Positions 1 to 7,775 of a stretch of 43,873 bases of DNA are shown here, piece after piece. The notes below the pieces were generated by a model. That model was not told the DNA's origin. It saw only the letters and a list, made by a program, of their open reading frames with translations, and did no database searches. Each line of letters starts with the position of its first letter. The stretch's first letter is position 1. Made by a program: the position numbers and the translations under genes. The stretch lies in contig NZ_PEBS01000049.1 in NCBI RefSeq assembly GCF_002869965.1, forward strand, positions 1-43,873, in the 5' to 3' direction. The DNA is from Janthinobacterium sp. ROICE36 (GTDB lineage: Bacteria > Pseudomonadota > Gammaproteobacteria > Burkholderiales > Burkholderiaceae_D).

Positions 1-96
1 ATCCTCGGGCTTCTGGTAGTTGGCCAGCAAGCTGTCGGCCAGTTTGAGCAGTTCCGGGTCGGGCTTGGCCCGCTTGTTACGCTTTACAACGGTCAT
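1..96 (-). CDS. IS256-family transposase, N-terminal fragment (cut by window edge)
   Basis: Thirty-two codons read MTVVKRNKRAKPDPELLKLA followed by DSLLANYQKPED, which is the typical start of IS256/mutator transposases (helical N-terminus with a LLxxYxKPEDL-type segment before the DNA-binding region). The ATG at 96 is preceded by an AAGGAG ribosome-binding site about 5 bases upstream. The catalytic DDE domain would lie outside the window. Only the fragment is visible, so activity cannot be judged. Confidence 0.85.
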   Translation of the reverse strand, partial: MTVVKRNKRAKPDPELLKLADSLLANYQKPED

Positions 97-132
97 TGTT
101 TCTCCTTGGTGGCGGCAGTGTCCTGCCAAATG

Positions 133-159
133 ACCGTTTACACAAAATTATTTACACCC
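133..159 (-). repeat. Terminal inverted repeat of the left IS256-family copy
   Basis: Read on the minus strand from the outside, the repeat begins GGGTGTAAATAATTTTGTG and continues to GTAAACGGT. It matches the repeat at the other end of the element (43749-43775) at 23 of 27 positions, with mismatches at positions 8, 9, 10 and 15. Confidence 0.8.
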
Positions 160-165
160 TCCCTT

Positions 166-879
166 ATGCTGACAAAACATGTTTTTACGCTGGCCATCGC
201 CGCCTGCCTCACCAACACGGCCCTTGCTGCCGGCCCGCTGAATCAAGCCGAACGCAGCCACTCTGTCGCCGCGCGCATGCAGGCGGAAACCTCCAGCGCC
301 GCCGATCCGGATACCCCTGCGCCGCTGCCCGTGGCGAGTGACATTTCGCTGGCCGAGCTGGAGCGCCGCTGGGCGCTGGGCCTGGCGCAGGCCGAAGAAA
401 AACACTTCAGCAGCGCGCTCGACCCGGCCACACTGACGGCCCTGGCGCAGCAGATGGAGTGCGACGATATTGTCGGCGTGCAACCGTTCGGTTTTCCGCT
501 GGAACAAGCGCAAGCCACCGTCCTCAGCGGCGCGCACCTGCTGGCCCGGTGTCCGGACAGGGCCTATGTGACGATCACGGCGATGTCGATGGCAGGCAAG
601 ACGGGCAAGCGCGTCACGATTTCGCCACAAGCGTTCAAGCAGACGCTGGATGGCAGGCCCGCGCGGCGCCTGTATTACAAGGCGCCCAACGGACGCCAGA
701 AGGAATCGCTGACCATCGTCGACGGCAGCTATGTGTATGCGTTCGAATACTGGTCGCTCGATGATGGCAAGCAGCCCGGCATCGCGGGCGTACGACGGCT
801 GGAAAAAGTATCGTCGTTGCCCCCGGCCCAGCCTGGCGGCGGCGCGCACGATGTGCCGGCATGGCCGGCAATGAGATAA
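166..879 (+). CDS. Exported protein of unknown function, upstream region replaced by IS
   Basis: A 237-residue protein starting MLTKHVFTLAIAACLTNTA, a typical Sec signal peptide (basic n-region, hydrophobic core, cleavage near ALA-AGP), so it is expected in the periplasm or outside the cell. I do not recognise the family. The mature part is charged and has single, well separated cysteines (in MECDD and ARCPD) that could form a disulfide. The IS inverted repeat ends at 159, only six bases before this ATG, so no native ribosome-binding site or promoter remains. The original gene may have started farther upstream, or expression may now depend on the IS. A longer frame exists from 106, but it runs through IS sequence and was not chosen. 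Confidence 0.6.
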   Translation: MLTKHVFTLAIAACLTNTALAAGPLNQAERSHSVAARMQAETSSAADPDTPAPLPVASDISLAELERRWALGLAQAEEKHFSSALDPATLTALAQQMECDDIVGVQPFGFPLEQAQATVLSGAHLLARCPDRAYVTITAMSMAGKTGKRVTISPQAFKQTLDGRPARRLYYKAPNGRQKESLTIVDGSYVYAFEYWSLDDGKQPGIAGVRRLEKVSSLPPAQPGGGAHDVPAWPAMR

Positions 880-882
880 GCA

Positions 883-1173
883 ATGAATTTCAGCCAGATC
901 ATCCGGACAGCAAGGAATGCCGTCGACATCACTTGCAGCCTGCCGGCGACGGCGGGCGTGTATGCTTTTTTGGTCGCGTCCCTGTGCCGCATGTTCTGTG
1001 ACATGACGTCAGGCACGGCCCTTGCTTGGATCGCTGGCCCGCTATGTGTTGTGTTTGGTATTCTGGCAGGTCTATTTTTGCCAGACAGCTTGCGCAAGGC
1101 AAACATCACCGACGAGCGGCGGCAAGCATGCCGCCGCTCGTGGCAAAGCCCGCTTACATGCCCAGCGATTTGA
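883..1173 (+). CDS. Possible small membrane protein
   Basis: A 96-codon frame begins three bases after the preceding gene and encodes two hydrophobic stretches (around residues 22-37 and 47-65) that could be membrane helices. The ribosome-binding site is poor, and the 3' end runs through a 12-bp hairpin (1112-1141) and overlaps the convergent DUF3334 gene by 20 bases. The last third is therefore unlikely to be under protein-level selection. It could be a real small membrane protein or a chance frame. No family is recognised. Confidence 0.3.
   Translation: MNFSQIIRTARNAVDITCSLPATAGVYAFLVASLCRMFCDMTSGTALAWIAGPLCVVFGILAGLFLPDSLRKANITDERRQACRRSWQSPLTCPAI
1112..1141 (-). terminator. Hairpin at the 3' end of the DUF3334 gene
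   Basis: A perfect 12-bp stem (1112-1123 with 1130-1141) closes a six-base loop just beyond the stop codon of the minus-strand gene at 1154. There is no clear T-run on either strand, so it may act as a bidirectional or Rho-assisted terminator, or mainly as an mRNA 3' stabiliser. Confidence 0.5.
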
Positions 1174-1846
1174 GCAAGTCGGCGTTGTCATCGTCTTCCG
1201 CTTCCACTGCCGGCGCAGGGGCGGCACCGCGTTCGCGGTTCGCGTATTCCGTATCCATCAGCGAGTCGGCATCGACTTCACGCGAATCGAAATCGTGTAA
1301 CTTGATGAACTCGGTACGGTCGATCGCCAGTTCCAGATAGAAAATGTTGTTCTTTTCCGTGTAGAAGGTGACGCGGCGCATTTCCGGGCGGTCCAGCGGC
1401 GTGTCGACGCTGAGCATCACCTGCTTGTTCAGCACCAGCATCTTCGGCTGGCTCTGGGTGATATTCGTTTGCAGTTCGCGCCGCACCTTGCCCGTGAAGT
1501 CGCCCACGATCTGGTTCATCAGCTCGCCCATGATGTTCGACACTTCGTCCGACGTGTAGAAATTGGCCAGCTCCGACTTCGGCATACCCATGTGCAACAT
1601 GTAGCGCTCGTAGATTTCCATCGCCGTATCGGCGGCAAAATTGAGCACCACCAGGCCCGTGAAACCGCCATCGAACATCACGAAACAACCGATGTCCGGC
1701 TTCAGGCCGGTCTTGGTGATGCGCTGCACCATGCCTGAATAATTGACTCTGCTTTGCGTTGCAACGTTGAGCACCCGAACCACCGAGTTGCACAAACTCA
1801 TCAACAAATCTTCTGTACCGTACACAACATCCTTTTCTGCATCCAT
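1154..1846 (-). CDS. DUF3334 family protein (CheC/CheX-like phosphatase fold)
   Basis: This is a 230-residue cytoplasmic protein. The segments QSRVNYSGMVQRI, GCFVMFDGGFTGLVVLNF, VSNIMGELMNQIVGDFTGKV and QTNITQSQPKMLVLNKQ match the DUF3334 family, known from many gammaproteobacteria and betaproteobacteria. The (E)xxNxxxGxxxN-like helix, here SNIMGELMNQIVGDF at about residues 104-118, resembles the active helix of CheC/CheX/FliY phosphatases, so a role in a chemotaxis-like or two-component pathway is plausible but unproven. The C-terminal 35 residues are acidic and probably disordered. The frame can be opened at a TTG at 1852, but the ATG at 1846 has an AGGAG site at good spacing and was chosen. 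No chemotaxis gene is adjacent. Confidence 0.8.
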   Translation of the reverse strand: MDAEKDVVYGTEDLLMSLCNSVVRVLNVATQSRVNYSGMVQRITKTGLKPDIGCFVMFDGGFTGLVVLNFAADTAMEIYERYMLHMGMPKSELANFYTSDEVSNIMGELMNQIVGDFTGKVRRELQTNITQSQPKMLVLNKQVMLSVDTPLDRPEMRRVTFYTEKNNIFYLELAIDRTEFIKLHDFDSREVDADSLMDTEYANRERGAAPAPAVEAEDDDNADLLKSLGM

Positions 1847-2153
1847 GAGCAACCTCTCCTACTATTTTTAAAGATGACAGCACTGTTCCCTGCCCGCCGC
1901 GCGCCGAAACACGACAGTTTCGCTCAGCAAGCGGACGACTTCACCTTTGCATGCCTGACCTTGCCTGGCCGTGCGAGCCGCGTTGCCGCTGGCACGAACC
2001 GCCCTCTTACTTTTTTCTGTATAGAAATAAGTATCAGATCCGCAGAATACCCAGATGTAACATTTCCGTCCAGCCATACCTGCATTTACTTGACGATCTG
2101 TGCGGAAATACCATATCTGGCCTTGGCACGGGCGCCGGTACAGGAAATAGTAA
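1847..2153. other. Intergenic region with no gene seen
   Basis: About 300 bases between the DUF3334 start and the DUF1488 stop. It is less GC-rich than its surroundings, with an AT-rich patch near 2008-2035, and should hold the promoter of the DUF3334 gene. Frames on both strands here have no credible start signal or family resemblance. I found no convincing -35/-10 pair, operator or RNA structure. Confidence 0.5.
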
Positions 2154-2411
2154 CTAAAAATCAAGTGCCCGCAAGACCACGCTGCTGACCAGCAGATCGC
2201 GGCTCAGATAAGCGAAGGCGCGCTGGCCAATGCGCAGCCGGTGGGCGTCGAAGATCGTCAGCAAGTCGCCGCCCTGATTCTGGTCCAGGCTGCGCAATGC
2301 CATCACGGTGATGCGGCAAGACTTTTCCACGCCGAAAACGCTCAGATGGAAGCGGATGGCGTCGCCCGCAGGTTCGAGCGCGATGCTGTTGCGCAGGATC
2401 CTATAGGGCAT
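2154..2411 (-). CDS. DUF1488-like small protein
   Basis: An 85-residue protein. Its pattern (an N-terminal beta-rich half containing DAIRFHLSVFGVEKSCRITV, then a helix with the signature FDAHRLRIGQRA) fits the DUF1488 family of small proteobacterial proteins of unknown function. It starts 15 bases after the stop of the histidine kinase upstream and is almost certainly cotranscribed with it. The pairing suggests a link to that signalling protein, but nothing in the sequence shows what it does. Confidence 0.65.
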   Translation of the reverse strand: MPYRILRNSIALEPAGDAIRFHLSVFGVEKSCRITVMALRSLDQNQGGDLLTIFDAHRLRIGQRAFAYLSRDLLVSSVVLRALDF

Positions 2412-2426
2412 GGTCTAGCCGCCCGT

Positions 2427-3578
2427 TCATGAGGCACACGGGGCGACAGCAGCGGCATGCCGGGGCAGGTCGATGATGAAGACGCAGCCATGGCCAGGCA
2501 CGCTTTCCACGCTCAAGGTGCCGCCATTTGCTTCCACGCTGCGCCGGACAATCGACAGGCCCATGCCCAGGCCCGTCTTGTTGGCGCCGCCTTGTGTAAA
2601 GGGCAAAAACAAGTCATATGCGAGCTGCGGCGACAGGCCAGCGCCGTTGTCTTCCACTTCGATCTTGATACGCTCGCCGTGCGCATGCGCGCGCAGCACC
2701 ACCGTGCCATTCGGCGCGCCAAACTTGAAGGCGTTTTGCAGGAGGCTGCCTACGGCGGAGAGCAGCAAATCCTGATCCGCATCGAGTTGCAGCAAGGGAG
2801 CGACCTCCTCCACAACCAAGGTGCAGCGCAGCAAGTCCGCTTCCATTTTGGCCGAATAGCCCAATTCACTGATGAAGTTGCTCAGGAAGAACACCGAACG
2901 CTGCGCGGTCAGACCCGCCTCCACCCGCACTTCCGCCAGCGAACGGTCGATCAGGGCACGCAGACCCACGAGGCTGCGGTCGAGCACGGCACCAGTCGCG
3001 CCCGCCACGCCCATGCCGCCCTGCTTGAGCGCGGCGACGGCCAGGCCGGCCGTGCCCAGATGATTGCGCAATTCATGGGCGAAAAAGCCGATGCGCTGGC
3101 TCAAGGCCAGTGCCTGCTCATTTGCAATCAGCACGTCGCGCCGCTGGGTAAATGCGGAAACGGCTTCGGCAATGCCGTTGTCGAGGCAACGGTTCAGCGT
3201 CCTGAATTCCTCGACGGCGAACTGCTCGTCCAGCGCGACGGCAAGATCGCTGACGGCCTGGCACAGGTCGCCATAATCGTGCACCACCTGGCTGACGGAA
3301 TAGCCGAGCGCCAGCAATTGCCCGCCGTGCGTGATGGCGCTGTCGGCCAGTTCCGATGTCGCCAGCGCACTGCCATCGGCGGGGCCGGAAATGGCCAGGC
3401 TTTGCGCCAGCTTGCCCGCCTCTTCCGCCTTCAGGGTGCGGATCAACTGATCCAGGAAGATGGGTATGCCTTCCTTTAACTGTATTTCGGTTGAAAAACG
3501 CAGGGGCCGCTTGGCCACTTTATCTCGGCAACGGCGCTCCAGCTCGGCGCGATTTTCGGCTAGGAATTTATGCATCAT
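2427..3578 (-). CDS. Soluble sensor histidine kinase
   Basis: A 383-residue protein with no transmembrane segment. Residues 1-150 form a helical sensor region resembling the RsbRD-type N-terminal domain of stress-signalling proteins. The dimerisation/phosphoacceptor motif is FFAHELRNHLGTAG with the acceptor His at 168. The ATP-binding domain follows, with an N box (LLQNAFKFGA), G1 box (VEDNGAGL) and G2 box (GLGMGLSIV). The HELRNHL form is typical of a group of soluble betaproteobacterial kinases. No response regulator is nearby; the only partner in the operon is the DUF1488 protein, so the target is unknown. The start ATG at 3578 has a weak GGA-type site. Confidence 0.8.
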   Translation of the reverse strand: MMHKFLAENRAELERRCRDKVAKRPLRFSTEIQLKEGIPIFLDQLIRTLKAEEAGKLAQSLAISGPADGSALATSELADSAITHGGQLLALGYSVSQVVHDYGDLCQAVSDLAVALDEQFAVEEFRTLNRCLDNGIAEAVSAFTQRRDVLIANEQALALSQRIGFFAHELRNHLGTAGLAVAALKQGGMGVAGATGAVLDRSLVGLRALIDRSLAEVRVEAGLTAQRSVFFLSNFISELGYSAKMEADLLRCTLVVEEVAPLLQLDADQDLLLSAVGSLLQNAFKFGAPNGTVVLRAHAHGERIKIEVEDNGAGLSPQLAYDLFLPFTQGGANKTGLGMGLSIVRRSVEANGGTLSVESVPGHGCVFIIDLPRHAAAVAPCAS

Positions 3579-3725
3579 GGCGTTTCCAGCAATCTCAAGG
3601 ATTAAGAATAAGCTAGCCTAGCCTGGTGATCTGCCAAGTACCGTCTGCTACCGAACATAGTTGGCACGCGCCGGCCATCTCCGTGTGCTATTGTCATCAA
3701 CTACATAACCAAGCAGGTGCCACGC

Positions 3726-4043
3726 ATGCAAAACATCGTTACCAGCGTCTCGTTCCGCTACATCGATCCGCGCCATAAGGAACCGGGCCCGAGCAGGGAA
3801 TTCATCAACCAGAACATTCTGCTACCGCCGGGCGCCCATTTGCCGCGCATAGGCGAAGCCATCGAACTGATGCACTGGGACTTGAACCGCGACATGAAAT
3901 CCGGCGTGTATTCGGTGCTGTTTGTCCATACGCGCATCGCCTTGTTTGATGGCAAAGACAAGCCTTCCGGCTGGCACACCACGATCACCGTGGGACCGCT
4001 GTCCGATGACATCGACGCGCGCTTCCTCACCGCTCCGTCCTGA
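3726..4043 (+). CDS. Conserved-looking small protein of unknown function
   Basis: A 105-residue protein without signal peptide or membrane segment. It has a proline/glycine-rich middle (LLPPGAHLPRIGEAIEL) and a beta-strand-like C-terminal half, which suggests a small folded domain. The ATG at 3726 was preferred to a GTG at 3717 because of spacing from AGCAGG. It is divergent from the kinase operon and followed by an unlinked gene. I do not recognise a family. Confidence 0.6.
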   Translation: MQNIVTSVSFRYIDPRHKEPGPSREFINQNILLPPGAHLPRIGEAIELMHWDLNRDMKSGVYSVLFVHTRIALFDGKDKPSGWHTTITVGPLSDDIDARFLTAPS

Positions 4044-4154
4044 CAGCCGTGCGCCCTTGTTGCGGCCAGGCCAGAACACCTAACATAGTGCTTTATATTA
4101 AACATGACTGTGACGCCAGCCGGAGGCACTGTCACGCGCAATGCAAGGAAGTCC

Positions 4155-5825
4155 ATGAGCTCACTGTTAGAACAAGCAACACAAGAAATGACGGCTGCCA
4201 TCCACGCCTGGTTCGATGAGCGCCTGCAGCGCACAGACCTGGAAGACGCCGTAAATCGGACTACCTTGCAGATGGGTATATTCAGTGATTTATTGCTCGA
4301 CTACAAACCCGGGCGCACGACGGCCGACGATTTCCATCTGACTGATACCGATGAGTTCGCACCGAGAACGCCATCGCGCCTCGATGAAGCCGTGGTGCGT
4401 AACAGCATCGCGCCCCAGCTGATTGCCATGGTGCAAGCGAAGCTGGAAACACTGGCCGACACGCCCCTGATCGACTACCACTTCCGCTTTCGCGGCAAAT
4501 TCCGGACGGCACAGGGCACGCTGCACCTGAACCTGCTCGACCATGTTAACGAAGGCAAGCGCCTAACCTTGCTCGAGCGCATACACAACTACGTCACGCA
4601 AAAACTCGAGCGCGGCAACCGGCCGACGAAAAAACTGGAAACCTTCTTCCTGACACGCCACCTGCTCGATCCCCACCTGTTTCCGCAGCCTGATATCGCC
4701 TGGACGATTGCGCAATTCGAGCGCATCGAGCAGTTGAACAAGTCACGCCCGCAAGCGTTGGCAGAACATCGCAGTGATATCATCCAGGCCGTGTCGGCCT
4801 GGGCGGAAAAGCAGTTTCTGCCGCAGTTCTATGATGTGCAGCAATCAGCCTACGGCGGCACGGAATACACCCTGAAGCAGGATGCCGCGCCCGATGCGCA
4901 AGCGCTGCAGCCGATCGACCTGCTGCTGTATGGCGCCGTCATGATCTTGCGCCACGAACCGAGCTACGCCAAGCCGAAAGGCCTCAAATTCCTGGAAAGC
5001 GCGCGCGAACTGGGCAGCGAACGTGCCGTGCGCATGCTCAAGGAAGGCAGCGGCAGCTTCCCCGATGCCGACATCCACCTGAAAAATGCGCTGCTGGAAT
5101 GCCGCGCCAACGATGTGTTTGCCACCATCAGCATCAGCATCGCCCGGGAAGAGCAGGACGCGTATGCGCAGGCGCTGGTATTCATCACGCATTTGCTGCA
5201 AAATGGTTTTCCGAAAAGCTACCAGATCAAGTTCAAATCGAAGGTGAAGCAATATCTTCCCTTGAAAGGCCTGGCCAGATCCGATACGCACCGCTTCTTT
5301 GCCAATGCCCTCGCCCATGCTGCCCTGCAGCCGCAGCTGGAAGCGTATGCGCGCGCGGCCATCGAGCAATTCGAATTCTATGCCGACACGGAAGGGGAAA
5401 AGAATTGCATGCCCGGCACTTACGCCACGTTCGGCCTGGGCTTGCTCGATGCGCGCTATTTCCCCCTGGTGCAGCACTATATGGCCAACATCGACGCGGA
5501 ACACCAGTGCGTGCAGGATCAGTTCACGGCCGCCTTTGCCGAAAAACATGGCGTCACGACGGACTCCATTGCCGTGCTGGCTGCGTGTCTGCGCGCGTGC
5601 ACGGATAACGCAAAAGTCAGGATACAGGCGGAACTGGAGGAGGTGGAGAAACTGGAGCTGTTCTGCCAGCAACTGCTGGGACTGGAAGGCTATCTGATCG
5701 AGCACATGCTGTATCCGGTCTGGGGCAAGCTGGAAAAACTGGCGGCCCTGGCGCGCAAGGCGCAGGGCCGGCGCAAGGAGCTGCTGCTGGCCTTGCTGGC
5801 AGCGGCGAGCCAGGCGGACGCTTAA
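4155..5825 (+). CDS. Large cytoplasmic protein of unknown function
   Basis: A 556-residue, strongly helical and acidic protein with no signal peptide or membrane segments. Composition and helix periodicity suggest an alpha-helical repeat or scaffold protein. Recurrent alanine/leucine/glutamate-rich segments occur, such as IQAELEEVEKLELFCQQLLG near the C-terminus. I considered the DUF6138 family but cannot confirm it. The frame opens at an ATG at 4104, but the ATG at 4155 follows AAGGAAG at ideal spacing and was chosen. It appears monocistronic: the next gene has its own TATAAT element at 5854-5859. Confidence 0.7.
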   Translation: MSSLLEQATQEMTAAIHAWFDERLQRTDLEDAVNRTTLQMGIFSDLLLDYKPGRTTADDFHLTDTDEFAPRTPSRLDEAVVRNSIAPQLIAMVQAKLETLADTPLIDYHFRFRGKFRTAQGTLHLNLLDHVNEGKRLTLLERIHNYVTQKLERGNRPTKKLETFFLTRHLLDPHLFPQPDIAWTIAQFERIEQLNKSRPQALAEHRSDIIQAVSAWAEKQFLPQFYDVQQSAYGGTEYTLKQDAAPDAQALQPIDLLLYGAVMILRHEPSYAKPKGLKFLESARELGSERAVRMLKEGSGSFPDADIHLKNALLECRANDVFATISISIAREEQDAYAQALVFITHLLQNGFPKSYQIKFKSKVKQYLPLKGLARSDTHRFFANALAHAALQPQLEAYARAAIEQFEFYADTEGEKNCMPGTYATFGLGLLDARYFPLVQHYMANIDAEHQCVQDQFTAAFAEKHGVTTDSIAVLAACLRACTDNAKVRIQAELEEVEKLELFCQQLLGLEGYLIEHMLYPVWGKLEKLAALARKAQGRRKELLLALLAAASQADA

Positions 5826-5922
5826 TGTGCGCAACGTTATGACTTTCACCCTATATAATGCGCGCGCCAGAATTGCCGCAAGGCATTTTTTGGCGCCTGA
5901 CATCGAATCGTGGAGAAAATGC

Positions 5923-6612
5923 ATGCATCAAACACAAAAAACATCGTGCGCTGCCCTGCTGGCAGCCACCTTTGCCGCTGCCGTGGCGCTGGCCCAGCCC
6001 GCCATTGCCGCCGAAACAGCCGTCGAACTGGCGCCACTAGCCGTGGCCAATCTGTACATCAAGACCATCATCAACCAGGATGAAGCCAGCGTCGCCAAGC
6101 TCAACGCCTACCTGCGTCCCACCCGCCTGGCGGGCAAGCAGAGCGTGCAATACGCGTCGTACAGCGCCTTGAAAGAAGCGGATGCCAAGTTCCCGACGGA
6201 AACTGGCAAGCTGATCGCCGACCTGTTCCCGGCCGCCATGCACGCAGCCGTGACACCGGCGGCCGAACTGCTGGCCGCGAATGTCATCGCCGCCAAGAAC
6301 GGCGCCGCGTGCCAGGCCACCAAGGCGGACCCGGTGACGGTGGAAAACGGCATGCAAACGGCCGCCGTCAGCTTCGAATGCCAGGTCGTCAAGGTACCAG
6401 TGGCATGGGCCGCTGCCGCCCAGCAACTGGCGAAGAGCGGCTGCAAGGTCGAGCAATGCACGGCCGGCCTGCAAAAGATCGCCGCGACCTACACCAGCGC
6501 ACCGAAGCAGACCTGGCGCGCCGTGTTTGCCGTCAGCCGCGAAAAGAATACGGAAGCCTGGCGCAACGATTTCGCGCGCGAAACTTTCGATGAAATCTGG
6601 GATTACCTGTAA
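5923..6612 (+). CDS. Exported protein of unknown function
   Basis: A 229-residue protein with a clear Sec signal peptide (residues 1-27, ending QPAIAAET). The mature part has four cysteines in two pairs (ACQAT and FECQV; SGCKVEQCTAG), which suggests disulfide bonds in the periplasm. The start at 5923 is set by TGGAGA six bases upstream; upstream codons in the frame are not coding. A good -10 (TATAAT, 5854-5859) implies a leader of about 57 bases containing an imperfect hairpin at 5864-5896 whose inner stem carries a GCAA tetraloop. The family is not recognised. Confidence 0.65.
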   Translation: MHQTQKTSCAALLAATFAAAVALAQPAIAAETAVELAPLAVANLYIKTIINQDEASVAKLNAYLRPTRLAGKQSVQYASYSALKEADAKFPTETGKLIADLFPAAMHAAVTPAAELLAANVIAAKNGAACQATKADPVTVENGMQTAAVSFECQVVKVPVAWAAAAQQLAKSGCKVEQCTAGLQKIAATYTSAPKQTWRAVFAVSREKNTEAWRNDFARETFDEIWDYL

Positions 6613-6637
6613 TCCTGGCGTCGCTTAGAATGGCCCG

Positions 6638-6964
6638 ATGAACAAATTCACTCCGGCAGCACAGCCCGCAGGCCTGACCTTGCTGCGCCTGCTCGACCCC
6701 GACCACGTGGAAGGCGCGCTGAGTAAGCAGGTATTGGCGCAGGACCTCGCCAGCCTGCACGGCAAGCAATTGCTGGCGCTGCTGCGCCGGCTGCGCGCCG
6801 CCCAATCCAACCAGCACGATTATGCAGGCGCCAGTCCGGCGCAGGCCGAGCAGCAGTTCGGCGCCGCCATCGCCGCCGTCAAGGCGGAGCTGGCCACGCG
6901 CCCGCACATACTCAACAAGCAGGAAGCGAAGGCCCTGCGCCAGGCGGCGGCAAAGAAGCGCTGA
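6638..6964 (+). CDS. Small basic helical protein of unknown function
   Basis: A 108-residue, alanine/leucine-rich helical protein with a basic C-terminus (ALRQAAAKKR). It has no signal peptide or membrane segment. A -10-like TTAGAAT lies shortly before the ATG, giving a very short leader, which is common for genes here. No family was recognised and no functional context is given by the neighbours. Confidence 0.5.
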   Translation: MNKFTPAAQPAGLTLLRLLDPDHVEGALSKQVLAQDLASLHGKQLLALLRRLRAAQSNQHDYAGASPAQAEQQFGAAIAAVKAELATRPHILNKQEAKALRQAAAKKR

Positions 6965-7048
6965 ACGGGTCTGCGGTGCGCGGGCGGGCACGGCCCTCCT
7001 TCTATAATCGGTGACGAGACATTGTTTCCCGCACTGAAAGGATTCCCC

Positions 7049-7690
7049 ATGCCCACACGTTTTGCCGTTCATGTAGCCGGCTGTGCCCTCCTTGCTTGCT
7101 CCGCTCTGGCCGCCACGCAGGCGGCTCACGCCCAGGACACTGGCCCCATCGACGCGCGCGCCGTGTGGACGGAACGCTCGCTGTCGGCCTGCCGTAGCGG
7201 GCAATCGCACTCCGCGCCCGACGTCTGCCTGCTGCGCACCATGCAGCGCGCCGGCGCCCGCCCGCAAGCCATCGCCGCCGCCAGGATGCTGGTCAAGGCA
7301 AACAAGGCGGGCTTCATCTCGGCCTGGCGCCCGCTGGGCACGGTGGCCCTGGCCACCGTCACCTATCCTTTCCGCGCCAACACGAATGAAGGCAGCTTGC
7401 TGATCGGCAGCGATGGCGCAGCCATCGACGTCGACGAGGATTCCGTGCGCGAGGAAGACCGCGCCACACCCGGCTGGCGCGCGTTTGCCGCCGCCCACCC
7501 GGACGCCGTGCCGTTTGGACCCGCCGATTTCGTCGGCAGCACGGCCACCGACGGTGGCGGCCAGCGCCTGCTGTTTTCCACGCCCCTGAAGCGCTGCCAT
7601 GCTTGCGCCGACGATGGCGCACTGCTGGTCGCCTATCTGGTGGACAAGGCGGGCGTCGTGCTCGAACGGGAACTCTTGACGATCAAGTAA
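7049..7690 (+). CDS. Exported protein of unknown function
   Basis: A 213-residue protein beginning MPTRFAVHVAGCALLACSAL with a signal peptide cleaved near AHA-QD. A lipobox-like LLAC occurs, but a normal signal-peptidase-I site follows, so the localisation could be periplasmic or lipoprotein. The C-terminal half has a strand-rich core and a KRCHAC motif. This is not the CXXCH heme motif and more likely forms a disulfide or binds metal. The start ATG at 7049 follows GAAAGGA. A TATAAT at about 7002-7007 would place transcription close to the gene. Confidence 0.6.
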   Translation: MPTRFAVHVAGCALLACSALAATQAAHAQDTGPIDARAVWTERSLSACRSGQSHSAPDVCLLRTMQRAGARPQAIAAARMLVKANKAGFISAWRPLGTVALATVTYPFRANTNEGSLLIGSDGAAIDVDEDSVREEDRATPGWRAFAAAHPDAVPFGPADFVGSTATDGGGQRLLFSTPLKRCHACADDGALLVAYLVDKAGVVLERELLTIK

Positions 7691-7775
7691 TACTGCGTCA
7701 AAGATAAGATAAAATTGCCCAATGGCATGTCGATACCAGTCATTGCCATCGATCCATTACTTATCACAGGAAAAC

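Larger units (their letters stand above)
1..159 (-). mobile_element. IS256-family insertion sequence, partial (transposase 5' end side)
   Basis: The element runs off the left edge of the window. Its terminal inverted repeat lies at 133-159 (outer end at 159), followed inward by a short leader and the transposase start at 96. The same repeat, 23 of 27 bases identical, is found at 43749-43775, where the other end of the same kind of element enters the window. The family call rests on the transposase termini. Target duplications of IS256 elements are usually 8-9 bp; the bases outside this end (160-167, tcccttat) do not match those outside the right copy (43741-43748, gatacggg), so the two copies are independent insertions. 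Confidence 0.85.

Noticed and set aside
1754..2188. 144-codon plus-strand frame and 98-codon minus-strand frame in the 1.85-2.15 kb gap
   Set aside because: No start signal, no recognisable motif, atypical composition and overlap with the DUF3334 start; better read as a promoter region.
4155..5825. Assignment of the 556-residue protein to DUF6138
   Set aside because: Only a vague resemblance from memory; not enough to name it.
7590..7610. KRCHAC motif as a possible c-type cytochrome heme site
   Set aside because: The order is CHAC, not CXXCH, so covalent heme attachment is not indicated.
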